Shown piece after piece: positions 51,269 through 58,576 of a DNA stretch of 64,000 nt. A program made the translations under genes and the position numbers. This stretch comes from a virus. Each line of letters begins with the position of its first letter. Positions within the stretch are counted from its first letter, which is position 1. Below the pieces are notes generated by a model, which saw only the letters and a program-made list of their open reading frames with translations, was not told the DNA's origin and ran no database searches. The stretch is taken from positions 1 through 64,000 of the IMG/VR virus record IMGVR_UViG_3300005549_000002; one strand, written 5' to 3'.

Positions 51269-52356
51269 CGTTTTGATCTCCTTCGTCCTTGTCCGTAGCG
51301 AATCTTGGGAAGCGTCTCGCGCTCGACGCTCTCGGCGAGCAAATCGACCAGCGTGTTGGTATTGGCGGGCGGTAGCGCGGCCGCTTTCACGAGGCCGCCG
51401 GGGTGCCCCTTCAGCGGCATGAGCTTGCGCGCCTCGCGCGCCTCGACTTCGTAGGCTTCGCGGGCCTCGGTCGCCCAGCGCCAGATGCTTTTCCCGCCGA
51501 CGGGCTCGGGCAGCACGCCGTAGCTGGCGGATCCCATGGCGTGCATGATGAGCTGTTTGAAATGCTGCTGGCGGCGCTTGAGCTCGGCGCGCTGCGTCGA
51601 TGCGTCCTGGTACGCGCGCGTCCACTCGAGCGCCTCGGCCGGCAGCGCGACCGTTGTGCCGTTCTCGCGGGGGTAGAGGCGCTCGAGCGCTCTCGTGGCG
51701 CCGGGCTTGCCATCGAGCGGCGGCCGCGGCGGCGTGAGCGTGCGAACCATTTCCATGAACCGCTCCGACTCCTCGACGATGGCGGCGTGAAACTCGGCGT
51801 TCGCCTCGATGTTGATGCGCACGGGGCGCTGGCCGCCGATGAGGCAGAAAATGATGGCGCGCTCGGCGCCCGTCACCAGCATTTGGTGCTGGGCCTGCAG
51901 GATCACGTGCGTCGGGCAGAGGCTCGTGTCCTCGTTCCAGTCCTTGGCGCGCCACGCGCTCGTCGTCTTTCCCTCGTAGATATGCCAGCCGCCCCGGCCG
52001 CCGACGTCGACGGCGCCGTCGAGCGTCGCGCCGAGGTGCGGGTGCTTACGCGATCGGAGCAGCTCCCCGCCGGGCGCATGCTTCCACCCGTAGTAGCGGG
52101 CCGCCGATTCGAGGATCGCGCTCTCGAGCGCGCTGCCCCAGAACATCGGGCTATTGATGTTGACGATCTCCTCCGCGGGGCGTTCGGTCACCATCTCGAC
52201 GTAGAGATCGAGGGCGGAGGCGAACGGGTGCTCGCCGAAAAGGGCGGCGGTCTTGCTCGCCGTCACCATGGTGCGGCGCATCGCGAGCCACTTCGCACGC
52301 TCGGCCACGGTGACGCCGGTGAACTCGGCGGCGGGGAAAAGATCGGCGGTGCTCAT
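51265..52356 (-). CDS. YqaJ-family viral exonuclease
   Basis: The protein has 363 residues from the ATG at 52356. RRTMVTASKTAALFGEHPF is followed by HLGATLDGAVDVGG (Asp113) and HIYEGKTT (Glu128, Lys130), the PD-(D/E)xK catalytic set. ILQAQHQMLVTG carries the QxQ motif. Enzymes of this class degrade one strand of dsDNA to feed an annealing protein. The neighbour gene supplies that partner. Confidence 0.87.
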   Translation of the reverse strand: MSTADLFPAAEFTGVTVAERAKWLAMRRTMVTASKTAALFGEHPFASALDLYVEMVTERPAEEIVNINSPMFWGSALESAILESAARYYGWKHAPGGELLRSRKHPHLGATLDGAVDVGGRGGWHIYEGKTTSAWRAKDWNEDTSLCPTHVILQAQHQMLVTGAERAIIFCLIGGQRPVRINIEANAEFHAAIVEESERFMEMVRTLTPPRPPLDGKPGATRALERLYPRENGTTVALPAEALEWTRAYQDASTQRAELKRRQQHFKQLIMHAMGSASYGVLPEPVGGKSIWRWATEAREAYEVEAREARKLMPLKGHPGGLVKAAALPPANTNTLVDLLAESVERETLPKIRYGQGRRRSKR

Positions 52357-52571
52357 TTGTCGGGCAGCCCCTTTCCCATGCGGAGCCGCTCGGCAGCGCG
52401 GATATCCGAGACGATGGTGGTGACTTGTTCGAGGACGAGCTCGCGCGGGCCGCCGCGACCGAGCATCACTTCGATGGTGCCGAGGACGGCCCGCGCGAGC
52501 GCCTCGTCGGAGAGGGTGGCGATGATCTTCACCATGGGAAAGCGCGGATCGAGGTAGGTCCGCTCGGTCAC
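52353..52571 (-). CDS. Hypothetical small helical protein
   Basis: The protein has 72 residues with a GTG start at 52571 overlapping the upstream stop. FPMVKIIATLSDEALARAVLGTIEVML is helical. The ATG at 52533 would give a shorter form. It is coupled to the YqaJ gene, so a helper role is possible. Confidence 0.6.
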   Translation of the reverse strand: MTERTYLDPRFPMVKIIATLSDEALARAVLGTIEVMLGRGGPRELVLEQVTTIVSDIRAAERLRMGKGLPDK

Positions 52572-52879
52572 GGCGCCACCTTGGCGGGGCAGACGTGCGC
52601 CCGGAAACGTGACCAGCCGGCGTGGAGCGCTTCGTCGTAGGGCGCGGCCATTTGCCCGCCGAATGCATTCTCGACGACGACATAGGCGCCGTCGTTGACG
52701 GGTTCCGCGTTCAGGATGAGCTCGTCGCCGAAGGCGTCGCTCGTGTAGACGGTCCGCTGGCGGCATGCGCAGGGGAGCAGGCGCGCGACGACGCGGCAGA
52801 CGCGCTTGCCCGGGTGAGCTTGCGCGGGGGGGAAGTAGGGCGTGCCGCGCTCGGGCTTGCCGAAGGGGACGCGGCTCAC
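52568..52879 (-). CDS. Hypothetical protein
   Basis: The protein has 103 residues with a GTG start at 52879 in a GTGA overlap. RVCRVVARLLPCACRQRTVY has a cysteine cluster; ELILNAEPVNDGAYVVVENAF follows. No known family. It is in the first half of the left operon. Confidence 0.6.
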   Translation of the reverse strand: MSRVPFGKPERGTPYFPPAQAHPGKRVCRVVARLLPCACRQRTVYTSDAFGDELILNAEPVNDGAYVVVENAFGGQMAAPYDEALHAGWSRFRAHVCPAKVAP

Positions 52880-53364
52880 GACGCTAACGCCTTTCGCGCG
52901 GCGGCCATGAGCCGCAGGAAGTTCTTCGGGCGCTCGATGACGCGCCGATCGTTCGGATCGACCAGGTGGCCGACGTGACGGCGCAGCGCCTTCAGGGTAT
53001 CGCCGCCGACCATCGTGCGATGAATCCGAAACTCCCGCGCCGCCAGGGCGGTGGCGAGCGTGTTGGACGCGCAGATCTCCTCGGGCTCGTGCCCGTCCCA
53101 CCAGTAGAAGTGCAGCTGGAAGAGGCTCAAGGCGAGGGGGTTGCCGTTCTTGTCGGCGTCGCATTCCCAGCGCTTGCAATTGCAGCGCTCGATGTCCTCG
53201 CGAAAGTCGGCTTCGGCTTTGGCGGTGACAACGAGCATGAGGCCGAGCTCGAGATCATCGCCGACCGCCAAGGCGATATCGCTCGCGTACCTAGTCGCCG
53301 TCTCGGGGGGCAAGGACGGCGCGAGCGACAGGATCGCGCTTGTGAAGAGGGCGGAGAGCGTCAT
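52876..53364 (-). CDS. Lysozyme-like (transglycosylase fold) exported protein
   Basis: The protein has 162 residues from the ATG at 53364 (MTLSALFTSAILSLAPSLP); an ATG at 53385 is an alternative. The N-terminus looks like a signal or signal-anchor. VTAKAEADFRED with a potential catalytic Glu, and LALSLFQLHFYWW, which resembles the usual GxxQ segment, suggest a lysozyme-superfamily fold. It is the first gene of the leftward operon from PL, which is unexpected for a wall-active protein. Confidence 0.55.
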   Translation of the reverse strand: MTLSALFTSAILSLAPSLPPETATRYASDIALAVGDDLELGLMLVVTAKAEADFREDIERCNCKRWECDADKNGNPLALSLFQLHFYWWDGHEPEEICASNTLATALAAREFRIHRTMVGGDTLKALRRHVGHLVDPNDRRVIERPKNFLRLMAAARKALAS

Positions 53365-53409
53365 AGGCCACCGCCCCAACGGCAAGCGTAGTTCGGGTCC
53401 ATGGATCTA

Positions 53410-53488
53410 CCACGACCGTAGTACGTACTACGAACGTGGTCAAGCGCCGGGCGCAAGTATTTTGCGCGAAGGAAACTAGTACGAACGT
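53410..53488 (-). promoter_or_regulatory. Left operator and promoter (OL/PL)
   Basis: Leftward TTGACC (53443-53438) is followed 17 nt later by TACGGT. Between them sits CGTAGTACGTACTACG (53417-53432), a perfect 16-bp palindrome with outer arms CCACG/CGTGG. The 12-mer ACGTTYGTASTA occurs at 53426-53437 and 53477-53488 on the minus strand. The 20-mer GCTTGACCACGTTYGTAGTA is shared with PR at 54693. It drives the leftward early operon and is presumably closed by the repressor. Confidence 0.75.
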
Positions 53489-53503
53489 ACGCCCGGCGAC
53501 CGT

Positions 53504-53947
53504 TTAGGTCCGAATCGCGCGCAGCTGGGTTCCGGAGTGGCCGTGCATCATGAAGATCGACTGCACCATGGAAAGCGGCGCGTGCGGCTGCAGCTCGGCG
53601 AGCTCGCAAAATGTCGCGCTGCGTGCCGCCGTCTCCGGCAGGATCAGTTCACACATGAGCGGGTACGGCGGGAAATCCGGCCAGAGGTGCTTGACGATGA
53701 AGCGGTACATCGCGAGGCCGCGCTGCACGAGCGTCGCGTCCTGCGGATAGTAGAGAAAGCCATCTTGTACGAACGCGACCTCGGTTCGGTTCGGGCACGG
53801 CGAGAGGCCGAACGTGTCCGCCAGATCGCGCGGATCGCAGCAGTGCGGCTCGCCGGCGATGTTGTACGCGGTCTCGACGAGGAGCCGCACGTCCTTGCGC
53901 GCAAGTGCGCCGCGTAGCGCGTGATGCAACGTAAGCGGTCGTGTCAT
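53504..53947 (-). CDS. ImmA/IrrE-like protein lacking HExxH
   Basis: The protein has 147 residues. DPRDLADTFGLSPCP, a central beta part and LMCELILPETAAR resemble the ImmA/IrrE layout, but the region where HExxH should stand reads RFIVKHLWPDF, so zinc protease activity is doubtful. It is downstream of the repressor on the same strand, in the position of rexA in lambda. A regulatory or exclusion role is inferred. Confidence 0.5.
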   Translation of the reverse strand: MTRPLTLHHALRGALARKDVRLLVETAYNIAGEPHCCDPRDLADTFGLSPCPNRTEVAFVQDGFLYYPQDATLVQRGLAMYRFIVKHLWPDFPPYPLMCELILPETAARSATFCELAELQPHAPLSMVQSIFMMHGHSGTQLRAIRT

Positions 53948-54057
53948 CCGACGAAGTGCCCCCTCGGCCGGATTAACATCGCGCTGATCAAGTATCCGTG
54001 TCTACGCCGAATCGACCGGACCAAAACTTTTTTTTCGGCACCGGGGCAAACGTGCCC

Positions 54058-54066
54058 TGTGGATAA
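54058..54066 (-). promoter_or_regulatory. DnaA-box-like site in the repressor/ImmA-like gap
   Basis: TTATCCACA (minus strand) is a perfect match to the DnaA box. It stands in a 138-bp gap (53948-54085) that also has T8 at 54028-54035 and two small hairpins (GGGCA/TGCCC and GTGCT/AGCAC). A single box may be chance; a role in replication or host-coupled control is possible. Confidence 0.35.
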
Positions 54067-54085
54067 ATCGTGCTTACGGGAGCAC

Positions 54086-54646
54086 TTATCCCTTGGGTGG
54101 CGAGGAGCGCCGCGGGGTCGGCTGCTCGGCGTGCCCGATCGGGGCGAAATACGTTTTGCGAAACCAGCGTGCTTTCTTGTCGAGGCGCTGCCGCTCGTTC
54201 AGATCGGCGCACGTCTTCTTGAAGCGCTCGGCTTGGTTGAGCAGCCAGTAGGCGGTGAGCTCGTCCGTGGCGGTTTTGCGCGGGAGCTCGCCAACGCCGA
54301 CGATCGCCCAGTCGAGCGTCGGGTCGAGCTGCATCGCGTGCGTAGCGATCTCGACCCATGGGCTCGTGGTGTCGTTGGCGATCTCGAGTGAGAGGGAAGG
54401 CGGTGGTTGTCTTGGCACGTCGGGCTCCTCGGGGGCGCCGACGCCGCTGACGATCCAGCTGCGCGACACCTTGGTAATGAAGGAAAGTTTCTCGGCCGCC
54501 TCGGCGCCGATATTTTTGCGCGCGGGATCGGCAAGGATGCGGCGCAGGAACGAGCGGCTGAGGCCGGCGCGGACCGACAGTTTTTCCGGGGAAAGCTGGG
54601 TCAGGTCGCAGAGGTACTGCAACCGCTGTTGGATCGTCGTCGCCAT
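54086..54646 (-). CDS. CI-like repressor
   Basis: The protein has 186 residues. An N-terminal helix-turn-helix (SPEKLSVRAGLSRSFLRRILA, about 19-39) is followed by WIVSGVG, a phrase frequent after phage-repressor HTH domains. The C-terminal half has no Ser-Lys LexA-type protease motif, so induction by self-cleavage is unlikely. It lies between two shared operators and diverges from the Cro-like gene. It probably maintains lysogeny. Confidence 0.8.
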   Translation of the reverse strand: MATTIQQRLQYLCDLTQLSPEKLSVRAGLSRSFLRRILADPARKNIGAEAAEKLSFITKVSRSWIVSGVGAPEEPDVPRQPPPSLSLEIANDTTSPWVEIATHAMQLDPTLDWAIVGVGELPRKTATDELTAYWLLNQAERFKKTCADLNERQRLDKKARWFRKTYFAPIGHAEQPTPRRSSPPKG

Positions 54647-54692
54647 GCACCTACATCATGCCCAAATACAACCACGCGCGTAATACAATTTT

Positions 54693-54732
54693 GCTTGACC
54701 ACGTTTGTAGTAGTAATTATACGTTCGTACTA
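54693..54732 (+). promoter_or_regulatory. Right operator and promoter (OR/PR)
   Basis: The -35 TTGACC (54695-54700), 17-nt spacer and -10 TATACG (54718-54723) form a good sigma-70 promoter. The 12-mer ACGTTYGTASTA lies at 54701-54712 in the spacer and at 54721-54732 across the -10 and start region, 20 bp apart. Repressor bound here would block RNA polymerase. It parallels the OL/PL region. Confidence 0.78.
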
Positions 54733-54748
54733 CATGGGACGGGGCAAA

Positions 54749-55003
54749 ATGGACGACATCGCGGCGCGACTGACGTGGGCTCGCACGGCTTCGGGAATGA
54801 CGGCCTATGCGCTCAGCATCCGCGCGGGCCTCTCGAAAACCCATTGCTCGATGATCGAAAATCGCGAGCGCAGAAAGATCGAAGTGGAAACCGCTCAGAA
54901 AATCTCGGCGGTGCTTGGCATACCCTGGCCCTGGCTTTTGTCGGGCGAGGGCAACGCGCCGACGGAAGCGCAGATCAAAAAGGCAGTGGCGGGAGCAGCG
55001 TAG
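54749..55003 (+). CDS. Cro-like HTH regulator
   Basis: The protein has 84 residues from the ATG at 54749 with GGGACGGGG upstream; an ATG at 54734 would add five residues but overlaps the operator. RASGM-like start, then YALSIRAGLSKTHCSMIENRERR (HTH_3 type) and VLGIPWPWLLSGEGNAP. The transcript from PR has a very short leader. It is the first gene of the right operon. Confidence 0.8.
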   Translation: MDDIAARLTWARTASGMTAYALSIRAGLSKTHCSMIENRERRKIEVETAQKISAVLGIPWPWLLSGEGNAPTEAQIKKAVAGAA

Positions 55004-55006
55004 GCC

Positions 55007-55177
55007 ATGGCCGCGCGCTCGGCGTTGCAAGTGGGTACGCGGCCGCTTGCGAGCTTTCCATTCGCGGCGCCCTATCACCACACCGTCCACCTTGGCGCCG
55101 CGCAAGGTGAAGGGCAAGGGCTGAAATGCACTGAACAGCACACGCAATTCGAAGAACGGGAGCGGGGGGCTCACTGA
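55007..55177 (+). CDS. Small hypothetical protein, 56 residues
   Basis: An open frame from the ATG at 55007 to the TGA at 55175-55177, whose stop overlaps the next start (TGATG). It begins MAARSALQVGTRPLASFPF and ends with EERERGAH. It fills exactly the gap between the Cro-like and sigma-like genes. No family is recognised; it is plausible because of the overlaps. Confidence 0.5.
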   Translation: MAARSALQVGTRPLASFPFAAPYHHTVHLGAAQGEGQGLKCTEQHTQFEERERGAH

Positions 55178-55677
55178 TGGCGCGGCAGCTCAAGGTCTAT
55201 ACGACGCACAAGGACCTGCGCAACCGCCGCACGCGCGAGGTGCGCGCCAAGACCGAATCGATGCTGCGCCTCTCGCGCCGCGAGCTCGAGCGCGGGCGCC
55301 TTCTTTTCCCGAGGAGCGAAGACGGCCCTCGTCCGCGCGTGCGCGGCGATTGCATTGCGGGACCGCGCCCATGCCCCTACGTCGCGTGCCGGTACCACCT
55401 CTACCTCGACGTCAAAAAAAACGGCGCCGCCATCAAGTACAACTTCCCCGATCTCGAAGTGGGCGAGCTTTCGGATTCCTGCGCGCTCGACGTTGCCGAT
55501 AACGGCGGCAACACGCTCGAGGTGGTCGCCAAGCTCATGAACCTCGTGCGCGAGGCCGAGAGCCGAGCCAAGCGCGTCGTCGCCGATCACCTCCTCGACA
55601 AGGTGCGAGCCCGCAAACGGGAAGCGGACTCACGCGTGTGCGCGCGCGCGCGAGGGGGGGAGGGGGGCCGCCCATGA
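55177..55677 (+). CDS. Sigma-70 region 4-like regulator
   Basis: The protein has 166 residues. RPCPYVACRYHLYLDV, then YNFPDLEVGELSDSCALDVADNGGNTLEVVAKLMNLVREA resembles sigma factor region 3/4-like proteins found on deltaproteobacterial elements: NTLEVVAKLMNLVREAE would be the HTH. The last 25 residues are basic and Gly-rich. It could control transcription of phage genes; the exact class is uncertain. Confidence 0.6.
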   Translation: MARQLKVYTTHKDLRNRRTREVRAKTESMLRLSRRELERGRLLFPRSEDGPRPRVRGDCIAGPRPCPYVACRYHLYLDVKKNGAAIKYNFPDLEVGELSDSCALDVADNGGNTLEVVAKLMNLVREAESRAKRVVADHLLDKVRARKREADSRVCARARGGEGGRP

Positions 55678-56642
55678 CCGAGGAGTGGGTGCCGTTCCAG
55701 AAACGCCTCGCGAAGGGGGCGAAGCGTTCGCTGCCGCGGGGGGTGCGCTTCGTGCTGCTCGAGCTCGCTCTTGAGGCGCGGCAGCGCGCCGGGACCATCG
55801 AGCTACCCCTCGGGTGGACGACCGAGAAGGCCGTCCACGATCTCCTCGGCGGCAACAAAAAAGAGATCAACCAGGCGCTCCGAGAGTTCACAAAACCGGA
55901 CGCAAGTGGAGTCCAAGTCGTTCAAATTGAACGAGATGACACCAAGCACAGACTAACTTTTTGCAAGTGGTCGCAATTTTCCGGGCCCAAGTCGAGCACG
56001 TCTCGCGTGCAACTTTTCCGCGAGCGGAGGAAAAACGCCGACTTAGCTGGCGATGAAACGCAGGGCGACGTTTCCGAACGAAACGGCGAAACGCTCTACA
56101 GTACAGAACAGAATAGAACAGTAGAGAACAAACCCCCCCTACCCCCCGAGGGGGAAGAAGAGGGCGACCCTAGTTCACCGCCCGAGCCGGTCGTGCACGA
56201 CGGCGGTCGCAAGACGACCTACGACCAAGCGTGGCGCCTCTGGCGGGAATTGTACGAGGCGAGCCGACGCCGGTACGGCAAGTACGTCGAGGTGTTCGTG
56301 CAGGACGACCGCGTCGTGCAGCGGCTCGCGCACCGCGCCGAGGAGCTCGCCGAGGGCAACGCGGCGCGCACGGCGGCGCTCCTGCGCCATTGGTTCGTGA
56401 GCTTCCTGCGCGACGACGGCGACATGAGCTGTCACGTCAACGCGCGGCACCCCCTTCGCCTGCTCGAGCGACGACTGCCGACGTACGGCGATCTGCCGAG
56501 GCCCGCATCGGTGACGCGCATCAAGGCGCCGCGCCCCGCCGAGCCGCCGCCGCTGTCGCAAGAAGAACATCTCGCCGCCGTCGAGCGCGCGCGCGCCATC
56601 GCACGGGGCATCGGCGATCCGAAGAAAGGATCGACCGCATGA
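55674..56642 (+). CDS. Replication initiation protein (O/DnaD-like)
   Basis: The protein has 322 residues from the ATG at 55674 in an ATGA overlap. The N-terminal winged-helix-like region (residues 1-110) has GWTTEKAVHDLLGGNKKEINQALRE. A low-complexity segment (ETLYSTEQNRTVENKPP) is encoded by phased iterons. The C-terminal helical part (about 185-260) may bind the helicase. The DnaB gene follows at once, as lambda P or DnaB-like genes follow O. Confidence 0.75.
   Translation: MTEEWVPFQKRLAKGAKRSLPRGVRFVLLELALEARQRAGTIELPLGWTTEKAVHDLLGGNKKEINQALREFTKPDASGVQVVQIERDDTKHRLTFCKWSQFSGPKSSTSRVQLFRERRKNADLAGDETQGDVSERNGETLYSTEQNRTVENKPPLPPEGEEEGDPSSPPEPVVHDGGRKTTYDQAWRLWRELYEASRRRYGKYVEVFVQDDRVVQRLAHRAEELAEGNAARTAALLRHWFVSFLRDDGDMSCHVNARHPLRLLERRLPTYGDLPRPASVTRIKAPRPAEPPPLSQEEHLAAVERARAIARGIGDPKKGSTA
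56105..56130 (+). repeat. Iterons, candidate phage replication origin
   Basis: AGAACA stands at 56105, 56115 and 56125, exactly 10 bp apart, on one helix face. The neighbourhood is locally AT-rich with GAAACG repeats upstream (56070-56092), and downstream C7 plus a CCCCC/GGGGG palindrome (56145-56155). Iterons inside the initiator gene are the classical arrangement of lambdoid phages. Confidence 0.6.
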
Positions 56643-58072
56643 CGGCAGCGCGCGATCGCTACGCCGAGGACCGCCAGGCGCCCGTCGCTGGGCGTATTCC
56701 CCAGCACGATCTCGACGCCGAGGCGGCGGTGCTGTCGGCCATGCTGCTCGAGCAAGAGGCTGCCGATCTCGTCATTCCCATCTTGCGCGCCGAGCACTTT
56801 TACTCCGAAGCGAATCGCCGCATCTACGAAGCCGCGCTCGAGCTCGTGCACGAGGGCAAGCCCATCGACGTCGTGACCGTCGCGGGGCGCCTTCGCGACA
56901 AGGACAGGCTCGCGCAGGTCGGCGGCAGTGCGTACTTGGCAGGGCTCGTCGACGCCGTCCCGTCCGTCGCGCACATCGAAACGTACGCCGCGACGATTGT
57001 CGACAAGGCGCGCCTGCGCGCGCTCTGCACGCTTTGCCAGACCGTCGCCGCGGAAGCTTACGGGCACCGAGGACCTGCAGCGGAGCTCATTGAGACCGCC
57101 GAGCGCGGCATCTTCGATCTGTCGAGCCAAGACACGAGCCACGACTTCGTCGACATCGGCGAGCCGGTCGGCGCTGCGTTCGACCACCTGATGGATCTCG
57201 CCCGCCGAGGCGAGCGCATGGTCGGCCAGTCGACCGGGTTTTTCCGCCTCGATTCGAAGACGGCGGGCCTGCACGACGGCGATCTCACCATCGTCGCCGC
57301 GCGCCCTGGCATGGGCAAAACGTCGCTCGTGCTCGACATCGCGCAGCACGTCGCGGGGCTCGACGTCGACCCGCTGCGCGGCGTTGCCATCTTCTCGCTC
57401 GAGATGCCGAAGGAGCAGCTCGCCATGCGGATGATGTGCTCGCGCGCGAGCGTCTCGGTGAACCGTCTTCGCCACGGGCACATCTCGGGCGACGAGTGGG
57501 ACCGCCTCGCGCTCGCAGCGAACGAGCTTCGCCAGATGCCGATCTTCATCCTCGACAAGCCGGGGCTCACGCTCATCCAATTGCGCAGCGGCCTACGGAA
57601 ACTCATCCGAGAAAAGAAACGCGCGGGCACGCTGATCCGCGTCGTCGCCGTCGACTACCTGCAGCTCATGCACGGCGCCGGAAAATCGCGCGAAGAAGTC
57701 ATCGCTGGGCTGTCGGCGGGGCTGAAAGAGATTGCCAAGGAATTCGAGCTGCCCGTCGTCGCGCTCGCGCAGCTCAACCGCGCCCCCGAAACGCGCGGCG
57801 GCAAGGACAAGCGCCCGCAGCTTTCGGATTTGCGCGAGTCGGGCGCCGTCGAGCAGGACGCGGACAACGTCATCTTCGTTTACCGCGAGGACTACTACGA
57901 CAAGCGCACCGAGAAAAAAGATCTCGCCGAGCTCATCGTGGCCAAACAGCGCAATGGCCCGACGGGCAGAACGCTCTGCCGCTTTCGCGGCCCCTTCACG
58001 CGATTCGAAAACCTCGCGAGCGGCGAGGAGCCCGACGACTCCGACGAACCCGACGACGACAGCGCAGCATAA
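56639..58072 (+). CDS. dnaB: Replicative DNA helicase (DnaB-like)
   Basis: The protein has 477 residues from the ATG at 56639, overlapping the initiator stop. The N-terminal DnaB domain (HDLDAEAAVLSAMLL) is followed by Walker A RPGMGKTS (222-229), the Walker B region VVAVDYLQLM and the C-terminal motif FRGPFTRFE. Hexameric 5'-3' helicase that unwinds DNA at phage forks. Length and motifs equal bacterial DnaB. Confidence 0.95.
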   Translation: MTAARDRYAEDRQAPVAGRIPQHDLDAEAAVLSAMLLEQEAADLVIPILRAEHFYSEANRRIYEAALELVHEGKPIDVVTVAGRLRDKDRLAQVGGSAYLAGLVDAVPSVAHIETYAATIVDKARLRALCTLCQTVAAEAYGHRGPAAELIETAERGIFDLSSQDTSHDFVDIGEPVGAAFDHLMDLARRGERMVGQSTGFFRLDSKTAGLHDGDLTIVAARPGMGKTSLVLDIAQHVAGLDVDPLRGVAIFSLEMPKEQLAMRMMCSRASVSVNRLRHGHISGDEWDRLALAANELRQMPIFILDKPGLTLIQLRSGLRKLIREKKRAGTLIRVVAVDYLQLMHGAGKSREEVIAGLSAGLKEIAKEFELPVVALAQLNRAPETRGGKDKRPQLSDLRESGAVEQDADNVIFVYREDYYDKRTEKKDLAELIVAKQRNGPTGRTLCRFRGPFTRFENLASGEEPDDSDEPDDDSAA

Positions 58073-58090
58073 CCCAAGGAGAGCCCCAAA

Positions 58091-58576
58091 ATGAAACCGA
58101 TCCTTCATCGTGTTGGCGAGAAACTCACCGCAGGCGAGCGCGACAAACTGCTTATCGAACTCGCCGAGGCGCGGCTCGAGTGGACGCGCATCAAGGACGA
58201 GAAACGCGAAGAAGACCGCACCTACAACGAGCAGATGAACCTGCTCGACGACAAGATCCAGCTGCTCGCCGAGTCCGCGCGCGACAATAAGAAATACGAG
58301 GACGTCGAGGTGCGGCTCGAGCCCGACGACGTGGCGGAAGAGATCACGATCTACCGCCTCGACAACGACGAGAAGATCCTGACGCGCCCGATGGACCCGG
58401 ACGAGTGCGACGAGGCGGCGAAGCGGCGCAAGAACCCGACGCTGCCGTTCGTCGGCGCCGCCAAGCGAAAAACCATCTACGACGAGCCGCCCGATCGCCT
58501 GAAACACAACGGGCAGGAGCTGCAGAAGGTCAAGCGCGCGAAGGGGAGGGGCAAGGGCAAGGAGGTGCGGCCGTGA
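58091..58576 (+). CDS. Hypothetical charged protein
   Basis: The protein has 161 residues and AAGGAG upstream. The long helical N-terminal half (ERDKLLIELAEARLEWTRIK) ends in a coiled coil, followed by a short beta part (IYRLDNDEKILTRPM) and a basic Lys/Arg tail. The layout is like phage proteins between helicase and nuclease genes. The function is unknown. Confidence 0.65.
   Translation: MKPILHRVGEKLTAGERDKLLIELAEARLEWTRIKDEKREEDRTYNEQMNLLDDKIQLLAESARDNKKYEDVEVRLEPDDVAEEITIYRLDNDEKILTRPMDPDECDEAAKRRKNPTLPFVGAAKRKTIYDEPPDRLKHNGQELQKVKRAKGRGKGKEVRP

Noticed and set aside
54010-54057. T8 run at 54028-54035 as a terminator for rightward transcripts
   Set aside because: No stable hairpin precedes the run on the plus strand; the nearby GGGCA/TGCCC hairpin lies after it.
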